DNA from: Pseudomonas rhodesiae
GTDB lineage: Bacteria; Pseudomonadota; Gammaproteobacteria; Pseudomonadales; Pseudomonadaceae
Assembly: GCF_007858255.1 (NCBI RefSeq)
Contig: NZ_VFEU01000011.1
Span: 1-64,000 of the forward strand
Length of the DNA stretch: 64,000 nucleotides
Reading direction: 5' to 3'
Shown: positions 17,977-26,916 of the stretch, one piece after another
Numbering within the stretch: the first letter of the stretch is position 1
How the letters are laid out: the number at the start of each line of letters is the position of its first letter
Made by a program: the position numbers and the translations under genes
The notes under the pieces: model-generated
The model's database searches: none
What the model was told of the DNA's origin: nothing
Seen by the model: the letters and a program-made list of their open reading frames with translations, nothing else

Positions 17977-19203
17977 TCAGCAAGCCTGCGCCACCAACCC
18001 ATTACTGACCCTGCGCCCCAACACCAGCACCGTGGCGAAGCCCAACACCACCAGCCCCGTAGCCATACTGAGCAGCACCGAGCTGCCCATCTGATCAACG
18101 ATGCGCCCACCAAAGAACGAGCCCAGGGCGATGATCACCTGGAACAAGGCGACGAACAGCGGCATGCCGCGCTCCACGTCCTTGGGGGCGACGACGAACA
18201 TCCAGATACTCGCGCAGGCCGGAAAGGCGCCGAAGGCGAAGCCCCACAGAGCGATCAGCATGGCGGCGCCGGTCAGGCCGGTGGCGAAGTACGGAAACAG
18301 CGCGGTGCTGGTGCCGATCATCAGCGCCACCAGCAACAAAGTGTGGCGCACGCTGCGGTTGGCGGCGAAGCCGGCGAAGATATTGCCCATCACGCCTGCC
18401 ACGCCATACAGCAATAACAGCGAGCCGATGGTCGGCCCGTCGAAGCCGGAACTGTGCTTGAAGAACGGCGCCACATAGGTGTAAGCGGCAAAGTGCGCCA
18501 GGCCGATCAGCAGCACAGCGATCAAGCCGACCCGGGCCTGTGGGTTGATGAACAACGCAGGCAGATCACTGATGCGAATGGCTTTCTCCGGGGTGAGTCG
18601 CGGCAGCAGGAAGATCTGCGCCAGCAGCACCGGCACGCCCACCAACGCGGTGACCAGAAACGTCATGCGCCAGCCCATCAGGCCGCTCAGCCAGGTCCCG
18701 ACGGGCACGCCGAGCACGGTGGCCAGGGTTACGCCGACCATGATGATCGAAGTCGCCTGCGCCACGCCGACACCTTTGGGCGCCAGGCGTCCGCTCAGCG
18801 CGATGGCCGTGGCCCAGAAGCCGCCGATGCTGATGCCCAGTAACACACGACCGAACAGCAACAAGCTGAAGTCGCTGGCATAGGCCACGACGGCGTTGGC
18901 GATGATCATGATCAGCGTCAGGCCGATCAGCAGATAACGCCGGTCCATCGCGCCGATACTCACCGACAGCAACGGCGCGGCCAGCGCGGCCATGATGCCG
19001 GGCAGCGTCACCATCAGCCCGGCGTGGCCGGCGCTGATGCCTAAGTCGCTGGCGACGTCATTGAGCACCCCCACCGGCAGAAATTCGCTGGTAACCAGGG
19101 CGAAGGCACCCACGGCGACCGACAGAATCGCCAACCACTGTTGTTTGACGCTTTGCTGATTATGTTCGGGAAGGCCACGAGGGGCCTGGCTGGCGCTTGG
19201 CAT
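17977..19203 (-). CDS. MFS efflux transporter (DHA1, SotB/AraJ-like)
   Basis: This 408-residue inner-membrane drug:H+ antiporter-1 type MFS protein has 12 predicted helices. The N-terminal helix reads FALVTSEFLPVGVLNDVASDLGIS, typical of the sugar/nucleoside efflux branch (SotB, AraJ, NepI), and motif C-like glycines are seen in VGVTLATVLGVPVGTWLSG. It probably exports a sugar, nucleoside or drug. The gene stands alone; 162 bp with no gene separate it from the YeeE pair, and a 459-bp region without a supported gene lies upstream. Confidence 0.83.
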   Translation of the reverse strand: MPSASQAPRGLPEHNQQSVKQQWLAILSVAVGAFALVTSEFLPVGVLNDVASDLGISAGHAGLMVTLPGIMAALAAPLLSVSIGAMDRRYLLIGLTLIMIIANAVVAYASDFSLLLFGRVLLGISIGGFWATAIALSGRLAPKGVGVAQATSIIMVGVTLATVLGVPVGTWLSGLMGWRMTFLVTALVGVPVLLAQIFLLPRLTPEKAIRISDLPALFINPQARVGLIAVLLIGLAHFAAYTYVAPFFKHSSGFDGPTIGSLLLLYGVAGVMGNIFAGFAANRSVRHTLLLVALMIGTSTALFPYFATGLTGAAMLIALWGFAFGAFPACASIWMFVVAPKDVERGMPLFVALFQVIIALGSFFGGRIVDQMGSSVLLSMATGLVVLGFATVLVLGRRVSNGLVAQAC

Positions 19204-19662
19204 AGGTTGGGTTCCGGGAGAGGGCCGACCGAAGCCAGTCGACGGGGACGCGGGGAGGAAAGTGGAGGCGATTATAGGAAGCCGGTCTGGCGATTAAACA
19301 GGTCGGTGGTTCGATAGTGATCATCACTGCAATTAATGCGCGCTGCTCAACGAAGCGCTCTAAAGCGATAACGCGCAAATGTTTCGCAAACATCAAGGCG
19401 GAACGTACGCAGGCTACTGAAGCCGTTTTGCTTCAAGCGCCCCACAAGAGGTAATCGACGCGCCGATGTCTGGCATTCAGCGTACGGATCAATAAATTGA
19501 GGACCTGATGTATCCCGAGCGCGCAGAAGCCCGGCGAGCCCAGACGGTGATTTAACTTCGCCGGGGGATGGGTTTTCTGAGATAACGCTGGCATGGCCCT
19601 GAATTATCCAATAGGTTCTGGCTTTATTGTCCTGCGCCATCAACTCCTTCGGAATTCGCCCC
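19204..19662. other. 459-bp region without a supported gene
   Basis: This stretch lies between the MFS gene (minus strand) and the small secreted protein gene (plus). A 105-codon frame on the minus strand (19347-19664) has no ribosome site and no recognisable domain; its residues look like degenerate coding or chance. It should contain the promoters of both flanking genes. I see no clear palindrome. Confidence 0.4.
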
Positions 19663-20028
19663 ATGCTTCTGCGTTCCAGCCTGTTATGCCTGTGCTTGTT
19701 CAGCGGTCTGTCTCAGGCCGCTGTCGACTGCTCCGCCCTGGCGGAAAAAATCTCCGGCACGGCGCCTGAATTTCATCCTGCGGTGCAGGGCAAGGTTATC
19801 GGCACCGGGCGCGCGCATTTTCATACCGCGCCGGATGAGGCTTGTGCCAACAAGAAGCTGTTCGTTATCCCCGGTGACGGCCTGACGGTCTACGCCATGC
19901 TGGAAGACCAGACTTGGGTGCAAGTGAACTTCGTTGCCAAGGATGGCGAGGACTACACCGGTTGGCTCAAGGCCGACCGGGTTGAGATTGGGGAGGCGTA
20001 CGGCGCGCCGTCGGACGAGGTGGAGTGA
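19663..20028 (+). CDS. Small secreted SH3-like protein
   Basis: This 121-residue hypothetical protein begins with a signal peptide (MLLRSSLLCLCLFSGLSQAAVD). The mature part has three Cys residues (one near the N-terminus, CSALAEKI) and a C-terminal block LTVYAMLEDQTWVQVNFVAKDGEDYTGWLK-like, of which TWVQVNF and GWLKADRV resemble a bacterial SH3 (SH3b) barrel. It probably sits in the periplasm. ATG 19663 is chosen because it opens the signal peptide; the ribosome site is weak. Function is unknown. Confidence 0.65.
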   Translation: MLLRSSLLCLCLFSGLSQAAVDCSALAEKISGTAPEFHPAVQGKVIGTGRAHFHTAPDEACANKKLFVIPGDGLTVYAMLEDQTWVQVNFVAKDGEDYTGWLKADRVEIGEAYGAPSDEVE

Positions 20029-20083
20029 CCGGCGCCATTGGAGGGCGCGAGCAGTCTGTCCAGATAACGCGAGGAGCTGTGCA

Positions 20084-20863
20084 ATGGTGAACGACTGGAA
20101 GGGCCAGGTCGCGCTGGTGAGTGGCGCTGGCAGTGAGCAGGGGATTGGCCTGGCAATTGCGCGGCGGCTGGGAGCGGCGGGGGCGAAGCTGATCATCACC
20201 GGCAGCAGTGCCCGCATCCACGAGCGCGTCGCGCAATTGAGCGAGGAGGGTTACGAGGTACAAGGGCGTGCGGCGGACCTCACCCAAGCCGATCAGGTCG
20301 CGCAATTGGTGGCGTGGGCTGAGTCGTGCTGGGGTCGAATCGATGTGCTGGTGAACAACGCGGGCATGGCGATGCAGGGCGACGCCGAAGCTTTCGCTGA
20401 GGTGGCCAGCATGAGCCTCGATGCTTGGAATGCGTCAATCGCGCGCAACCTGACCACGGCGTTTCTGCTGACCCGCGCGGTCCTGCCGGGGATGCAGCAG
20501 CGTCGTTACGGGCGCATCGTACTGGTCAGCTCCACCACCGGCACCCGAGTCAGCAACCCCGGCGAGGCGGCGTATGCGGCGGCTAAAGCCGGCATGGTGG
20601 GCATGAACATGAGCCTGGCGCTGGAAGTTGCGCCCTTTGGCATCACCGTGAATTCGGTGGCGCCGGGGTGGATCGCGACGCAGTCCAGCACCGCCGAAGA
20701 AATCGCCGCCGCTCAGTATGTGCCCGTGGGGCGTGCCGGCAGGCCGGATGAGGTCGCGGCAGCGGTGGCGTTTCTGGCGTCGCCAGAGGCCAGCTACATC
20801 ACCGGCGAACTGCTGGTGATCGACGGCGGCAACTGCCTGTCGGAGAACAAGGGCCCGCGTTGA
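20084..20863 (+). CDS. SDR-family oxidoreductase (FabG-like)
   Basis: This 259-residue short-chain dehydrogenase/reductase has the Rossmann cofactor motif at the N-terminus (SGAGSEQGIGLAIA), NNAG, and the catalytic Ser, Tyr, Lys in LVSSTTG and YAAAKAG. The C-terminal PGW and GGNCLS elements fit the classical SDR fold. It oxidises or reduces an alcohol/ketone with NAD(P)H, but the substrate is not predictable. GAGGAG lies eight bases before ATG 20084. It is convergent with the VOC gene, with three bases between the stops. Confidence 0.88.
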   Translation: MVNDWKGQVALVSGAGSEQGIGLAIARRLGAAGAKLIITGSSARIHERVAQLSEEGYEVQGRAADLTQADQVAQLVAWAESCWGRIDVLVNNAGMAMQGDAEAFAEVASMSLDAWNASIARNLTTAFLLTRAVLPGMQQRRYGRIVLVSSTTGTRVSNPGEAAYAAAKAGMVGMNMSLALEVAPFGITVNSVAPGWIATQSSTAEEIAAAQYVPVGRAGRPDEVAAAVAFLASPEASYITGELLVIDGGNCLSENKGPR

Positions 20864-20866
20864 GGT

Positions 20867-21322
20867 TCAGGCAAATGCCGCCACCATAAACGCCTCAAGC
20901 CCTTGCTCCTCAAGGATCTCGATGGAGAAGTGCCCGAAACGCTTGGGCAGCCAGATGATGCGCGTGCCCGCCGGCGATTGCAGGTCCTCCAGGGTCAACG
21001 GTTGGCCGTTTTCGTCCTCGGGCTGCACACCCTTGGCGACCAGTTCGGCGTAAGCCACCTCGATGTCCGGCGTGGTGTAGCAGTGCCGGTAAATCATGCC
21101 CTCACCGTGAGCGTCCAACAGCACCCGCAGGTTACCGGTCAACGGTTGCACCAGCATAAAACGCTCCTGGCCCATCAGCGCTACCGCATAGCGCACATGC
21201 AGGCCGCCGCGTTCCCAGACCTGGGTCGTGGAGATGCGCGCATTAAGAATGTTGGCGTAATAAGCGCACGCTTCGTCGAGGTCCTCGACCAAGATATCGA
21301 CGTGACTGAATTTCAGATCCAT
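20867..21322 (-). CDS. VOC-family (glyoxalase-like) protein
   Basis: This 151-residue protein has the beta-alpha-beta-beta-beta modules of the vicinal oxygen chelate superfamily: KFSHVDILVEDLDEACAYY at the N-terminus, and a C-terminal half ending in IWLPKRFGHFSIEILEEQ. His (SHVDI), possible Glu (IEIL) and His residues could form a metal site. Members include glyoxalase I, ring-cleavage dioxygenases and resistance proteins, and no role can be fixed. ATG 21322 gives the typical start; the longer frame has no domain support. Confidence 0.78.
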   Translation of the reverse strand: MDLKFSHVDILVEDLDEACAYYANILNARISTTQVWERGGLHVRYAVALMGQERFMLVQPLTGNLRVLLDAHGEGMIYRHCYTTPDIEVAYAELVAKGVQPEDENGQPLTLEDLQSPAGTRIIWLPKRFGHFSIEILEEQGLEAFMVAAFA

Positions 21323-21397
21323 TGCTGGCCATCCGGCGAAAGAGGGAAGCCCACGACAGTAGCCGATTTGCGTGCCCCAAAACACCTTGTGCCAATT

Positions 21398-22345
21398 CTA
21401 GGATTCAGCTCCCGGCGGATGACCGAAATACGCCTTATAGGCATGGTTGAAGTTGGCAGGGTTGGCGTAGCCCAGGCGGTGGGCAATCTGCGCGACGTGC
21501 CATTTGCGCTGGCGCAGTAGGGTGCGCGCCAGTTCCAGGCGTTGCTGGCGCACGTAATCGAGCATCGACTGGCCGTACACGCGGCTGAAGGCGCGTCTCA
21601 GGGTGGTTTCGCCCACGCCCAGTTCCCGTGCCAGCGCCAGCGTACCGGGTGGGTTCATCAGGTTGGCGTCGAGCTTGAAGCGTGCTTCGTGTGCCAGGTC
21701 CGAATGGCTGCGCAGCGGGGCCATGGGCTTGGCTGGCTGCGGCGCCAGATGCGTCGCCAACTCGACCAGCACGGCCAGGCTCAAGCTTTCCTGATTCAGC
21801 CGCTCCAACGCCCCTTGGTAGGGCGAGTGATAAAGGCGCTCGAACAAACGCCCGACGGCGCGACAGCCATGCAACTCTGAAAAGTGCATGCCATCGTCGA
21901 GCAGCCTGGCCAGCGGTTTAAGTGACGGGTCTTCTTCGGCCAGTTCGCGTAGATAGTCGCCGCCGATGCGCAGCCCCGCCATGCGCGCACGGCTGCCGGC
22001 AGGCATCTGGTCCATGGCTTCCATGCTTTCGCTCAAGCCCAGCACATGGGGCGCGCCGGGGGTGTATTGATTGAGCCGACCGTCCACCCGATGCTGCCAT
22101 TGCCCACCCAGCACTTGCACGATGCACACGCTGTCGGGCAGCACTTTGTGGATGCGCAACGGCTCGGGGAACTGCAAATCGCAGTCGAAATATTGCACGT
22201 GCGGCCGCACCGTCTGCGCGCGGTAATGGCCGATCGCGCTGCCCATGACCTGCCGTGCGCTGTCATCGAATACACCGGCCTGGTCCAGGGCCTCCGGGTG
22301 ATCGAAGCAGAAATGTGTGTCCAAGTAGGGGTTGCGGCGGTCCAT
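21398..22345 (-). CDS. AraC-family transcriptional regulator
   Basis: This 315-residue regulator carries a C-terminal AraC DNA-binding domain (two helix-turn-helices): LALARELGVGETTLRRAFSRVYG and VAQIAHRLGYANPANFNHAYKAYFGHPPG, here cited by short pieces. The ~200-residue N-terminal part has no obvious cupin motif. ATG 22345 is preferred to the TTG two codons earlier. The targets are unknown; the divergent small secreted protein gene at 22519 is a candidate. Confidence 0.85.
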   Translation of the reverse strand: MDRRNPYLDTHFCFDHPEALDQAGVFDDSARQVMGSAIGHYRAQTVRPHVQYFDCDLQFPEPLRIHKVLPDSVCIVQVLGGQWQHRVDGRLNQYTPGAPHVLGLSESMEAMDQMPAGSRARMAGLRIGGDYLRELAEEDPSLKPLARLLDDGMHFSELHGCRAVGRLFERLYHSPYQGALERLNQESLSLAVLVELATHLAPQPAKPMAPLRSHSDLAHEARFKLDANLMNPPGTLALARELGVGETTLRRAFSRVYGQSMLDYVRQQRLELARTLLRQRKWHVAQIAHRLGYANPANFNHAYKAYFGHPPGAES

Positions 22346-22518
22346 TGGCAAAAGCGTCCGTTAGAGCTGGTGGGCAGCGTTGCATGATATCGACATCTGG
22401 CAGGCCGATCAGTTGTTGTGAGTCACGGCCTTATTATTGTGCGCCACGGCCGGCCCGCTTGGCAGGCGGCCAAGCGTTGATTTCAATGGTCGGCTTTGAA
22501 CTGTCGAGGAAGCCGCAA

Positions 22519-22947
22519 ATGTTGATGTATCGCAAGTGGGCAGCGCTGATGGGCTTGGTTCTGGCCGTGATCGCGGGGCTCGCCCATGCTGACAATCGCC
22601 CGGAAGTCGCGGAAAAAGTGCTGGCCTATGCCGGTGAAGGCGGCGTGAAAGTCTGGACCCTGCGTATCGGTGCGCGCAGTGACAACCAGGCGCTGGTGCA
22701 GCTAGAGGGCGTGGACCATGACTGGAACATGAAGATCCAGAAGATGGCCGTGGAAAAGACCAGCAAGGACACCCGCTATTCCACCACCGTGGACGGTCAG
22801 AAGTTCGTGGTGCTGGTGCTGCAACAAGGTTGGGGCGAACTGTACTTGCCCGGCGAGTCGCAGACGCTGAACGTCGGTTATGACGAGTTCCTGTCCAGCC
22901 AAGGCAATGCACAGGCCTTTTTGACCGATTATTTGCAGGCCAACTGA
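22519..22947 (+). CDS. Small secreted hypothetical protein of M48 operon
   Basis: This 142-residue protein has a signal peptide (MLMYRKWAALMGLVLAVIAGLAHA) and a mature domain that is beta-rich, with the motif VDGQKFVVLVLQQGWGELYLPG. No catalytic residues are visible and I do not recognise a family. GAGGA precedes the ATG. It is followed after three bases by the M48 peptidase gene and then by a membrane protein gene, and the three are likely one operon, so the small protein may be a substrate, inhibitor or periplasmic partner of the protease. Confidence 0.7.
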   Translation: MLMYRKWAALMGLVLAVIAGLAHADNRPEVAEKVLAYAGEGGVKVWTLRIGARSDNQALVQLEGVDHDWNMKIQKMAVEKTSKDTRYSTTVDGQKFVVLVLQQGWGELYLPGESQTLNVGYDEFLSSQGNAQAFLTDYLQAN

Positions 22948-22950
22948 GCC

Positions 22951-24312
22951 ATGGGCCGATTCGCGCGGTGGTCGTGGCCGCTGACGATGTTGCTGCTGCC
23001 GCTGGTATTGATGGGCTGGGCCAGTGTGCAAAGCGGGCGTGTCGATGACGTGCTGCGCGAAGCACAGAGTGTCGGCAGTGACTATGCCTGGCTGCGCGTG
23101 CGTCAGGTGCTGGCTGGGTTGGCCTACTGGCTGGCCCTTGCCGCATTCGTGGCCGGGCCCGCGACGTGGCTCAAGCTGCGGCTGGATGCCTGGCGCGCGC
23201 TGAAGTCCAGGGATTTTCTCTACCACCGCCTGTTTCTCTGCTGGCGTGCCTTGGGGCATTGGCTGGTGGCGTACACCGGGCTATTGGTGGGCGCATTGGC
23301 CCTGAGCCTGTTGTATGAACTGAGCTGGGGCTGGAGCCACTTCAAGGCCGGTGGCTGGTTCATGCTGCTGGTAGCGGTGCCGGTGGTTGCCGTGCTGTGG
23401 GCCGGATGCTTGCTGATCGGGCGTCTGCGCCAGCAATGGCATGCCCTGGATAGCCCGTCCTCGGCGTTTCTGGGGCAAAGCATCGGGCGCGACAAGGCTC
23501 CGGCCTTGTGGGCGTGGATTGAACAACTGGCCACCGCCACCGGCGCGCCGGTGCCCGACCATATCGTGGTGGGCATCGACCAATCGTTTTTCGTCACCAG
23601 CGTCGATGTGCTCTTGCAACCGGCCGGCGACTCGCTCAGCGGGCGCACCCTTTACCTGCCGCTGACCTACCTCTCGACCCTGAGCCAGGCCGAGACGGCA
23701 TCCATCATCGGTCATGAGCTGGGCCATTTCAGCAGTCGCGACACCGAGCGCGGCAGCGAAATCGGCGCGCATTTCAGCCTGATGTGCCTGCACTGTGCGT
23801 TTATCCGCGCTGAAGATGCCGACCCGGCCTGGATCGAGCGTCCGGCGATCTGGATGACGCAGCGTTTCCTGCACCACTTTCAACTGGCGGTGCACCACTG
23901 GGGCCGCGCTCAGGAACTGGTCGCGGATCGGGTGGGCGGCAACATCGGTGGCGAGCGGTTGTTCTGCCAGGCGTTGTTACGGGTGATCGCGCTGGACGCT
24001 GAAATCAATACGCTGCTCAGCGAGCGTCACCCCAATCTGATCCAGGCCCTGGCCGACCATCTGCGTCATACGCCGCTGCGCCTGAACGAGGCAGCACTGG
24101 ATCACGCCATTGCCCACCCTTTCGATACGCACCCGCCGACGGCATTACGCCTTCAGCAACTGGGCGTCACGCTGGATGAAGCCCTGCTGGCCGAGGCCAC
24201 CCGTGTGCCCACCGAACACGACCGACACTGGTTCAGCCAACTCACCCGTACGGCGTCGTCGGCTGCCACACAGCCCGTATCACCGCCGATATCAACCGTC
24301 CAAGGAGAATGA
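22951..24312 (+). CDS. M48-family membrane metallopeptidase
   Basis: This 453-residue protein has several N-terminal membrane segments (about 5-25, 50-70, 100-125, 135-155) and an M48 zinc peptidase domain. HELGH at residues 255-259 supplies two His ligands and the catalytic Glu; the third ligand is probably the Glu in AQELVADRVGG. The family (HtpX, LoiP/YggG, Oma1-like) degrades misfolded membrane or envelope proteins. The start overlaps no neighbour but follows the upstream stop by three bases, and the stop overlaps the next gene's possible ATG, so translation coupling is likely. Confidence 0.85.
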   Translation: MGRFARWSWPLTMLLLPLVLMGWASVQSGRVDDVLREAQSVGSDYAWLRVRQVLAGLAYWLALAAFVAGPATWLKLRLDAWRALKSRDFLYHRLFLCWRALGHWLVAYTGLLVGALALSLLYELSWGWSHFKAGGWFMLLVAVPVVAVLWAGCLLIGRLRQQWHALDSPSSAFLGQSIGRDKAPALWAWIEQLATATGAPVPDHIVVGIDQSFFVTSVDVLLQPAGDSLSGRTLYLPLTYLSTLSQAETASIIGHELGHFSSRDTERGSEIGAHFSLMCLHCAFIRAEDADPAWIERPAIWMTQRFLHHFQLAVHHWGRAQELVADRVGGNIGGERLFCQALLRVIALDAEINTLLSERHPNLIQALADHLRHTPLRLNEAALDHAIAHPFDTHPPTALRLQQLGVTLDEALLAEATRVPTEHDRHWFSQLTRTASSAATQPVSPPISTVQGE

Positions 24313-24314
24313 CC

Positions 24315-24980
24315 ATGACCCAACCCACCGATCCGCTGGCGGACCTCGCCGGCGCACTCAGCCAGGAATATGCCGACTCCCGCGACGCTCAACGCGAGCG
24401 TGCGGTCGCCGAACTTGAGCAGGTTATCCAGTGCGTCCCCGAGCAGACCGAATTCACCAACTCGCGCCGGTACAAGGTGCGCGGCCCGCTGTTTTTACTG
24501 ATTTCCCTGGCGCTGCTGGGGTTCGCGCTGCACCGGGGCTCCACCGGCCTTGGCGTGTGTGCCGCAGTGATGGCCTTGGTGTTCGTGCTGCTCACCTGGC
24601 AGCACCGCAACGCCGGGCAACACGCCTTTATGCGCCTGACCCGCCGCCAGTTGTTTGTGGACACCCTCAGCGCGCCGGTGGACCTGGTGGACATTGTCGA
24701 TGTTTCCATCAGTGAGGAGGGCTGGCTGACGGTACAGAAACTGATTTTGCGTGCCGATGCGCCCCTGCCTGTTCATCGCTCCGCGCGACAGCTGTTCGGC
24801 AACCAGGCCCTGGCCCTTAAAAAGCCCCAGCCGCAGATCCGCATCCAGTCCGCCGGCCTGATGCAGGGCGGCCGCACCCTGGACTGCGACCAGATCGCAG
24901 AGATCCTCAACGCCTATTGCCAGGCCGCCCATGCGCAACGTCACCTCGATGCGTTGCGCCAGGAAACCCAGCGGGCTTGA
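24315..24980 (+). CDS. Hypothetical membrane protein of M48 operon
   Basis: This 221-residue protein has an N-terminal helical, charged stretch (about 1-50), two hydrophobic segments (about 57-95, LFLLISLALLGFAL and VCAAVMALVFVLLTW), and a cytoplasmic-type C-terminal part with no motif I know. The start at 24315 is preferred since AGGAG lies seven bases before it; an ATG at 24309 overlaps the preceding TGA but sits too near the ribosome site. It completes a three-gene unit with a secreted protein and an M48 protease, but the function is unknown. Confidence 0.68.
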   Translation: MTQPTDPLADLAGALSQEYADSRDAQRERAVAELEQVIQCVPEQTEFTNSRRYKVRGPLFLLISLALLGFALHRGSTGLGVCAAVMALVFVLLTWQHRNAGQHAFMRLTRRQLFVDTLSAPVDLVDIVDVSISEEGWLTVQKLILRADAPLPVHRSARQLFGNQALALKKPQPQIRIQSAGLMQGGRTLDCDQIAEILNAYCQAAHAQRHLDALRQETQRA

Positions 24981-24988
24981 TCGATCCG

Positions 24989-25858
24989 CTAGCGCAGCGG
25001 CACATACACATCGGTCTGCCATTGATCCTGCGGCGTCTCGGGGTAGACGCTCAGGTAATGGAAGAACAGCGGGTGGTCGCGAAGCTCCTCGCCGCTGGCA
25101 GGCAGCCAATCGCGGTAAATCGGATAGATGGTTTCGCCGATATGATCCGGCGAGCCCACATGCCGCACCACCACGCAGCGCCCGGCAGGAATGATGCGCG
25201 CATGCACGCCAAACCCATTCGGCGCCACGGCCTCGTCAATCTCGCCACAGATAGCAAAGCGAAACGCCTCGGGCGCAGTGGTATCGGGGTTGTTATAGGG
25301 AATGCCAAACGTGCGGCTCGACGCCACCGGCGACTGGCCGCTCTGCTTGCGCCATTGGATAAATCGGCTGGTCGTCTGGTTGACCAGCCCGGCGGGCCCG
25401 CAATGCTCAAGCGCGGCCACCTGGGTTTGGGGAAATTCTACGATGCGTAATTGCATGATGATCGTCCTGGAAAAGTGAGGGATAGCGAACACCGCATTCC
25501 AGGTCTGCCAGTTCGGCGCCTTCCTGAACGCACTCGGCGCCATACCGAACGCCCGCCGGAACGCCCGGCTAAATGCCTCCGGGCTATCGAAACCGGCACT
25601 GAGCGCTCCCTCCAGCACCGAATAATCGGCAGCGCTTGCCAGGCTATGGGCCGCACGACGCAGGCGCATGAGGTGCACATAACGCGACACCGGCACGCCG
25701 ACGAACGCGGTGAACTGTCGATGGAAGTGAAACGCCGAAAAATTCGCCAATCGGCTCAACGTATTCACCGACAGGTCGCCTTCGAGGTTGGCCTGGATGT
25801 AGGCGAGGACGGCGTTGAAGCGCTTGGTGTAGGCGAGTTGAGTCGGCGTCTCGGACAC
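24989..25858 (-). CDS. AraC-family regulator with GyrI-like effector domain
   Basis: This 289-residue regulator has an N-terminal AraC DNA-binding domain (about 10-110: LSRLANFSAFHFHRQFTAFVG, with the second helix-turn-helix near AGFDSPEAFSRAFRRAFG) and a C-terminal GyrI-like/BacT_regulatory small-molecule domain (about 125-289). This Rob-like order is found in multidrug-response regulators. The start is GTG 25858 with AGGAG ten bases upstream. It is convergent with the M48 operon and the target genes are not evident. Confidence 0.85.
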   Translation of the reverse strand: MSETPTQLAYTKRFNAVLAYIQANLEGDLSVNTLSRLANFSAFHFHRQFTAFVGVPVSRYVHLMRLRRAAHSLASAADYSVLEGALSAGFDSPEAFSRAFRRAFGMAPSAFRKAPNWQTWNAVFAIPHFSRTIIMQLRIVEFPQTQVAALEHCGPAGLVNQTTSRFIQWRKQSGQSPVASSRTFGIPYNNPDTTAPEAFRFAICGEIDEAVAPNGFGVHARIIPAGRCVVVRHVGSPDHIGETIYPIYRDWLPASGEELRDHPLFFHYLSVYPETPQDQWQTDVYVPLR

Positions 25859-25961
25859 TGGGAGAAACTCCTGGAAGGGCGGTCGGCGATAGAGTCGACT
25901 ATAGCGGGGCGCGCGTGCCTAGCCGGGTTTGCTCAAGGTGTGATTGGGGTAATCGTCGTGC

Positions 25962-26504
25962 CTAGCAATCTCGCTGTGCCAGGCCAGCCGATTGTTCAAT
26001 GCTGGCAAGAAAAACCTGGGTCTCGCGATTAGACCGCAAACAAACCACCCGGCAAGTAGAGGGCGCATTCGCCGCCAGTTGTTGCATCTTGGCCCTTGCT
26101 GATTTTCGCGTGCGCCACATAAACCCAAAGAAAGCCGGCAAATTCCCCCACTGCTCGGGGCAGTTCTCCGGCAGATCAGGGCGCGAATGTCCGCGTCCCA
26201 AGAACGTCCTGAGCACTACGCGCCAGAATCGAAGCGCCGCCGAACGATCAATCCATATCAATAGATCTGCGCGGGCGACCCGATTGTCCCAAGTAGCAGA
26301 ATGACCCCCTTCGAATATCCAGCACTCACGCGCCTCGGCTTCATGACACAAGCGCGTCTTCTCGTCCCCGCTGCGTTCTACCCAACCGGGTTGCCAGTGG
26401 ATGGTATCGATATGAATCACCGGCAAGCCCTTACTCTGGCCAAGCTTGCGCGCTAACGTACTTTTACCGGAACCGGGTTGACCGACGATCATCACGCGCT
26501 GCAT
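25962..26504 (-). CDS. Small P-loop NTPase (adenylate-kinase/FlaR-like)
   Basis: This 180-residue protein begins MQRVMIVGQPGSGKSTLARKLG, with Walker A GQPGSGKS at residues 8-15, followed by HIDTIHWQPGW and a lid-like arginine-rich part. It belongs to the group annotated as DNA topology modulation protein FlaR or shikimate-kinase-like NTPase; the true substrate is unknown and probably a small phosphorylatable molecule. ATG 26504 is supported by GGAG five bases upstream. It is the last gene before the 26642-31159 accessory segment. Confidence 0.75.
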   Translation of the reverse strand: MQRVMIVGQPGSGKSTLARKLGQSKGLPVIHIDTIHWQPGWVERSGDEKTRLCHEAEARECWIFEGGHSATWDNRVARADLLIWIDRSAALRFWRVVLRTFLGRGHSRPDLPENCPEQWGNLPAFFGFMWRTRKSARAKMQQLAANAPSTCRVVCLRSNRETQVFLASIEQSAGLAQRDC

Positions 26505-26641
26505 TGAGGCTCCTTTTGGGTTGAGCACGTTGAGTGGTGGGTGGGGGATTTTGCGTTAATGGCGGTGTGTGTCAACAAAAGGGAGGTTGGTGTTGTGGGG
26601 GGCGTTTGACCAATATATGGCGGTTGGGAAAGGCAGCGTTC

Positions 26642-26827
26642 GGCCGATTGTGTTGAAAAAGTCGCCTTGCCCAAAATGCTCGAATACTGATGGGTGAAAA
26701 GACCTCTTTTGCAGGCTGCTACGTGAAATCTGAGTCCTGAACCTACTGCCAAAAATTCAGATTTCAATCTCAGGCGCGTACTTTCCCGACGTGGAATTCT
26801 CAGTCGACTTTTTCAACAGAATCGGCC
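26642..26827 (+). repeat. 186-bp MITE-like element, left copy
   Basis: The element starts GGCCGATTGTGTTGAAAAAG and ends in the inverted complement CTTTTTCAACAGAATCGGCC, so the terminal inverted repeats match at 22 of 23 positions. It has no coding capacity of its own (a 91-codon minus frame crosses it by chance). The copy at 30974-31159 is identical over all 186 bp and in the same orientation. Confidence 0.85.
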
Positions 26828-26916
26828 AAAAGCGGACAGTTATGCAGGGTTAGCAACCTTTCCTTGTAGCTTGATGGCATCTACGAAACTAGAGGCGATT
26901 TAAAGCACGCCATTTT

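Noticed and set aside
19347..19664. 105-codon minus-strand frame
   Set aside because: No ribosome site, no recognisable domain; it overlaps the start of a better-supported gene.
26492..26767. 91-codon minus-strand frame across the left element
   Set aside because: It is made by the repeat element and flank, and has no support as a gene.
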